Both the position numbers and the translations under genes were made by a program. Below are positions 40,656-41,331 of a DNA stretch of 41,331 bases, piece after piece (the first letter of the stretch is position 1; every line of letters begins with the position of its first letter). The notes below the pieces were generated by a model. It saw nothing but the letters and a program-made list of their open reading frames with translations, made no database searches and was not told the DNA's origin. The DNA is from CAYOEV01 sp964403075. GTDB taxonomy: Bacteria > Bacteroidota > Bacteroidia > Cytophagales > Cyclobacteriaceae. The DNA is taken from NCBI GenBank assembly GCA_964403075.1, contig CAYOEV010000025.1, positions 1 to 41,331 on the forward strand, written 5' to 3'.

Positions 40656-41331
40656 GTTTTTACCGAACCCAGTTTTGGTTGCTAAGCCTTAGTTCTTTCC
40701 TATTCTTCACTTCTTTCAACATGATCATTCCGGAACTTCCGGATTTTATGAGAGGATTAGGTGGTGAAAAATACATAGGCCTGCACATTACACTTTTCAC
40801 GCTCACAGCAGGACTTTCCCGCCCCTTCAGTGGCCGAATGACAGATAAATGGGGCCGTGTTCCTGTAATGATCATTGGCTGCATTGTTTGCGCGGCCATT
40901 TCATTGTTTTACCCATTGGTTGCGACCATATGGGGATTCCTGGTTTTACGCTTCCTACATGGCTTTTCCACCGGGTTTAAGCCGACAGGAACTGCCGCCT
41001 ATGTGGCGGACATCGTACCCGGTCACCGCAGGGGCGAGGCCCTGGGTGTCGTGAGTTTTTTCGGAATGACAGGTGTCGGTTTTGGAAGTTACCTCGGCGG
41101 GGACATCGTGCTAAAATATTCGGTCGAAACCTTATTTTACACCAGTTCGATTTTTGCGCTCTTATCCATCGTAATACTGACAGGGATAAAAGAAACATTG
41201 GAAGACCCAGAACCCTTCAATTGGCAACTTTTTCGCATCTCATGGGCAGATGTGTATGAGCCACGCGTAATGAGGCCTGCCATTGTCATGCTTCTAAATA
41301 CCTTCTGTTTTGGAGCCGTAATTACCCTATA
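40652..41331 (+). CDS. MFS transporter (partial, runs off the window)
   Basis: At least 226 codons from ATG 40652, open to the end of the window, so the C-terminal half is missing. Six or more hydrophobic helices are visible (for example FWLLSLSSFLFFTSFNMIIP, VMIIGCIVCAAISLFYPLV, TLFYTSSIFALLSIVIL). The inter-helix signature GRMTDKWGRVPVMIIG, characteristic of the major facilitator superfamily loop 2-3, is at about residues 61-76, and LRFLHGFSTGFKPTGTAAYVADIVPGHRRGEALG includes the second-half-of-N-domain motif. An efflux role is likely but substrate unknown. Its start overlaps the prfB stop by 4 bases, so it depends on prfB transcription, and possibly on translation past the frameshift. Confidence 0.9.
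   Translation, partial: MSFYRTQFWLLSLSSFLFFTSFNMIIPELPDFMRGLGGEKYIGLHITLFTLTAGLSRPFSGRMTDKWGRVPVMIIGCIVCAAISLFYPLVATIWGFLVLRFLHGFSTGFKPTGTAAYVADIVPGHRRGEALGVVSFFGMTGVGFGSYLGGDIVLKYSVETLFYTSSIFALLSIVILTGIKETLEDPEPFNWQLFRISWADVYEPRVMRPAIVMLLNTFCFGAVITL

Overview
The window is ordinary chromosomal DNA of a Bacteroidota bacterium, most likely from the Cytophagales/Cytophagia side. This rests on several things: matches to the phylum's promoter -7 box (TAnnTTTG) upstream of many genes, a NusB with a very long N-terminal extension, the order dehydrogenase-nusB-ytxH-DUF1573-yajC-ybbR-coaE, outer-membrane beta-barrel proteins, an HExxHxxGxxH metalloprotease of the DUF5117/5118 type, and a tRNA gene without an encoded CCA. 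No phage, insertion sequence, CRISPR array or rRNA is visible. Taxonomy is inferred from gene content only.

Layout. 1-283: intergenic DNA with REP-like palindromes. 284-2570: overlapping trio of retropepsin-like zinc protease (RimB-like), RimK ligase and AstE-like deacylase. 2675-3660: Lrp/AsnC regulator overlapping a PyrR-like phosphoribosyltransferase. 3657-7646 (minus): MscS-type channel, a kinase-like orphan and an MJ1255-type glycosyltransferase. 7861-11881 (minus): propeller-like secreted protein, LpxH, FtsH, RsfS, diverging from biotin ligase and ahcY (11929-14058). 14131-18330: surface-polysaccharide-like block, with a minus operon (sulfotransferase broken by one in-frame TGA, GT2, GT4) facing a plus pair (second sulfotransferase and an ATP-grasp-like protein). 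18497-20511: ECF sigma factor, small zinc-binding anti-sigma-like protein, gmk, nadD. 20567-30380: long minus-strand housekeeping run from leucine-type dehydrogenase to pbpC, then a metalloprotease. 30509-32290: MdlA-like ABC half-transporter. 32561-33903: small membrane protein, tRNA-Arg(ACG), outer-membrane protein. 33900-35944 (minus): rpoN and a PAP2-like membrane protein. 36040-38372: asnS and two envelope proteins. 38373-39233: sterol-desaturase-like hydroxylase. 39569-41331: prfB with a programmed +1 frameshift, then an MFS transporter running off the edge.

Most genes are housekeeping. The most interesting items are the sulfotransferase/ATP-grasp/glycosyltransferase block, including the sulfotransferase whose conserved C-terminal tail continues in frame after a TGA; a palindrome overlapping the predicted rpoN promoter; an oriented terminator with no gene on its strand (7758-7794); a startless open frame encoding a Gly-Gly/Cys-rich peptide-like tail (32382-32510); and the prfB recoding site. 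I did not find an obviously new defence or mobile system. The best candidate for an undescribed pathway is the sulfotransferase/ATP-grasp pair.
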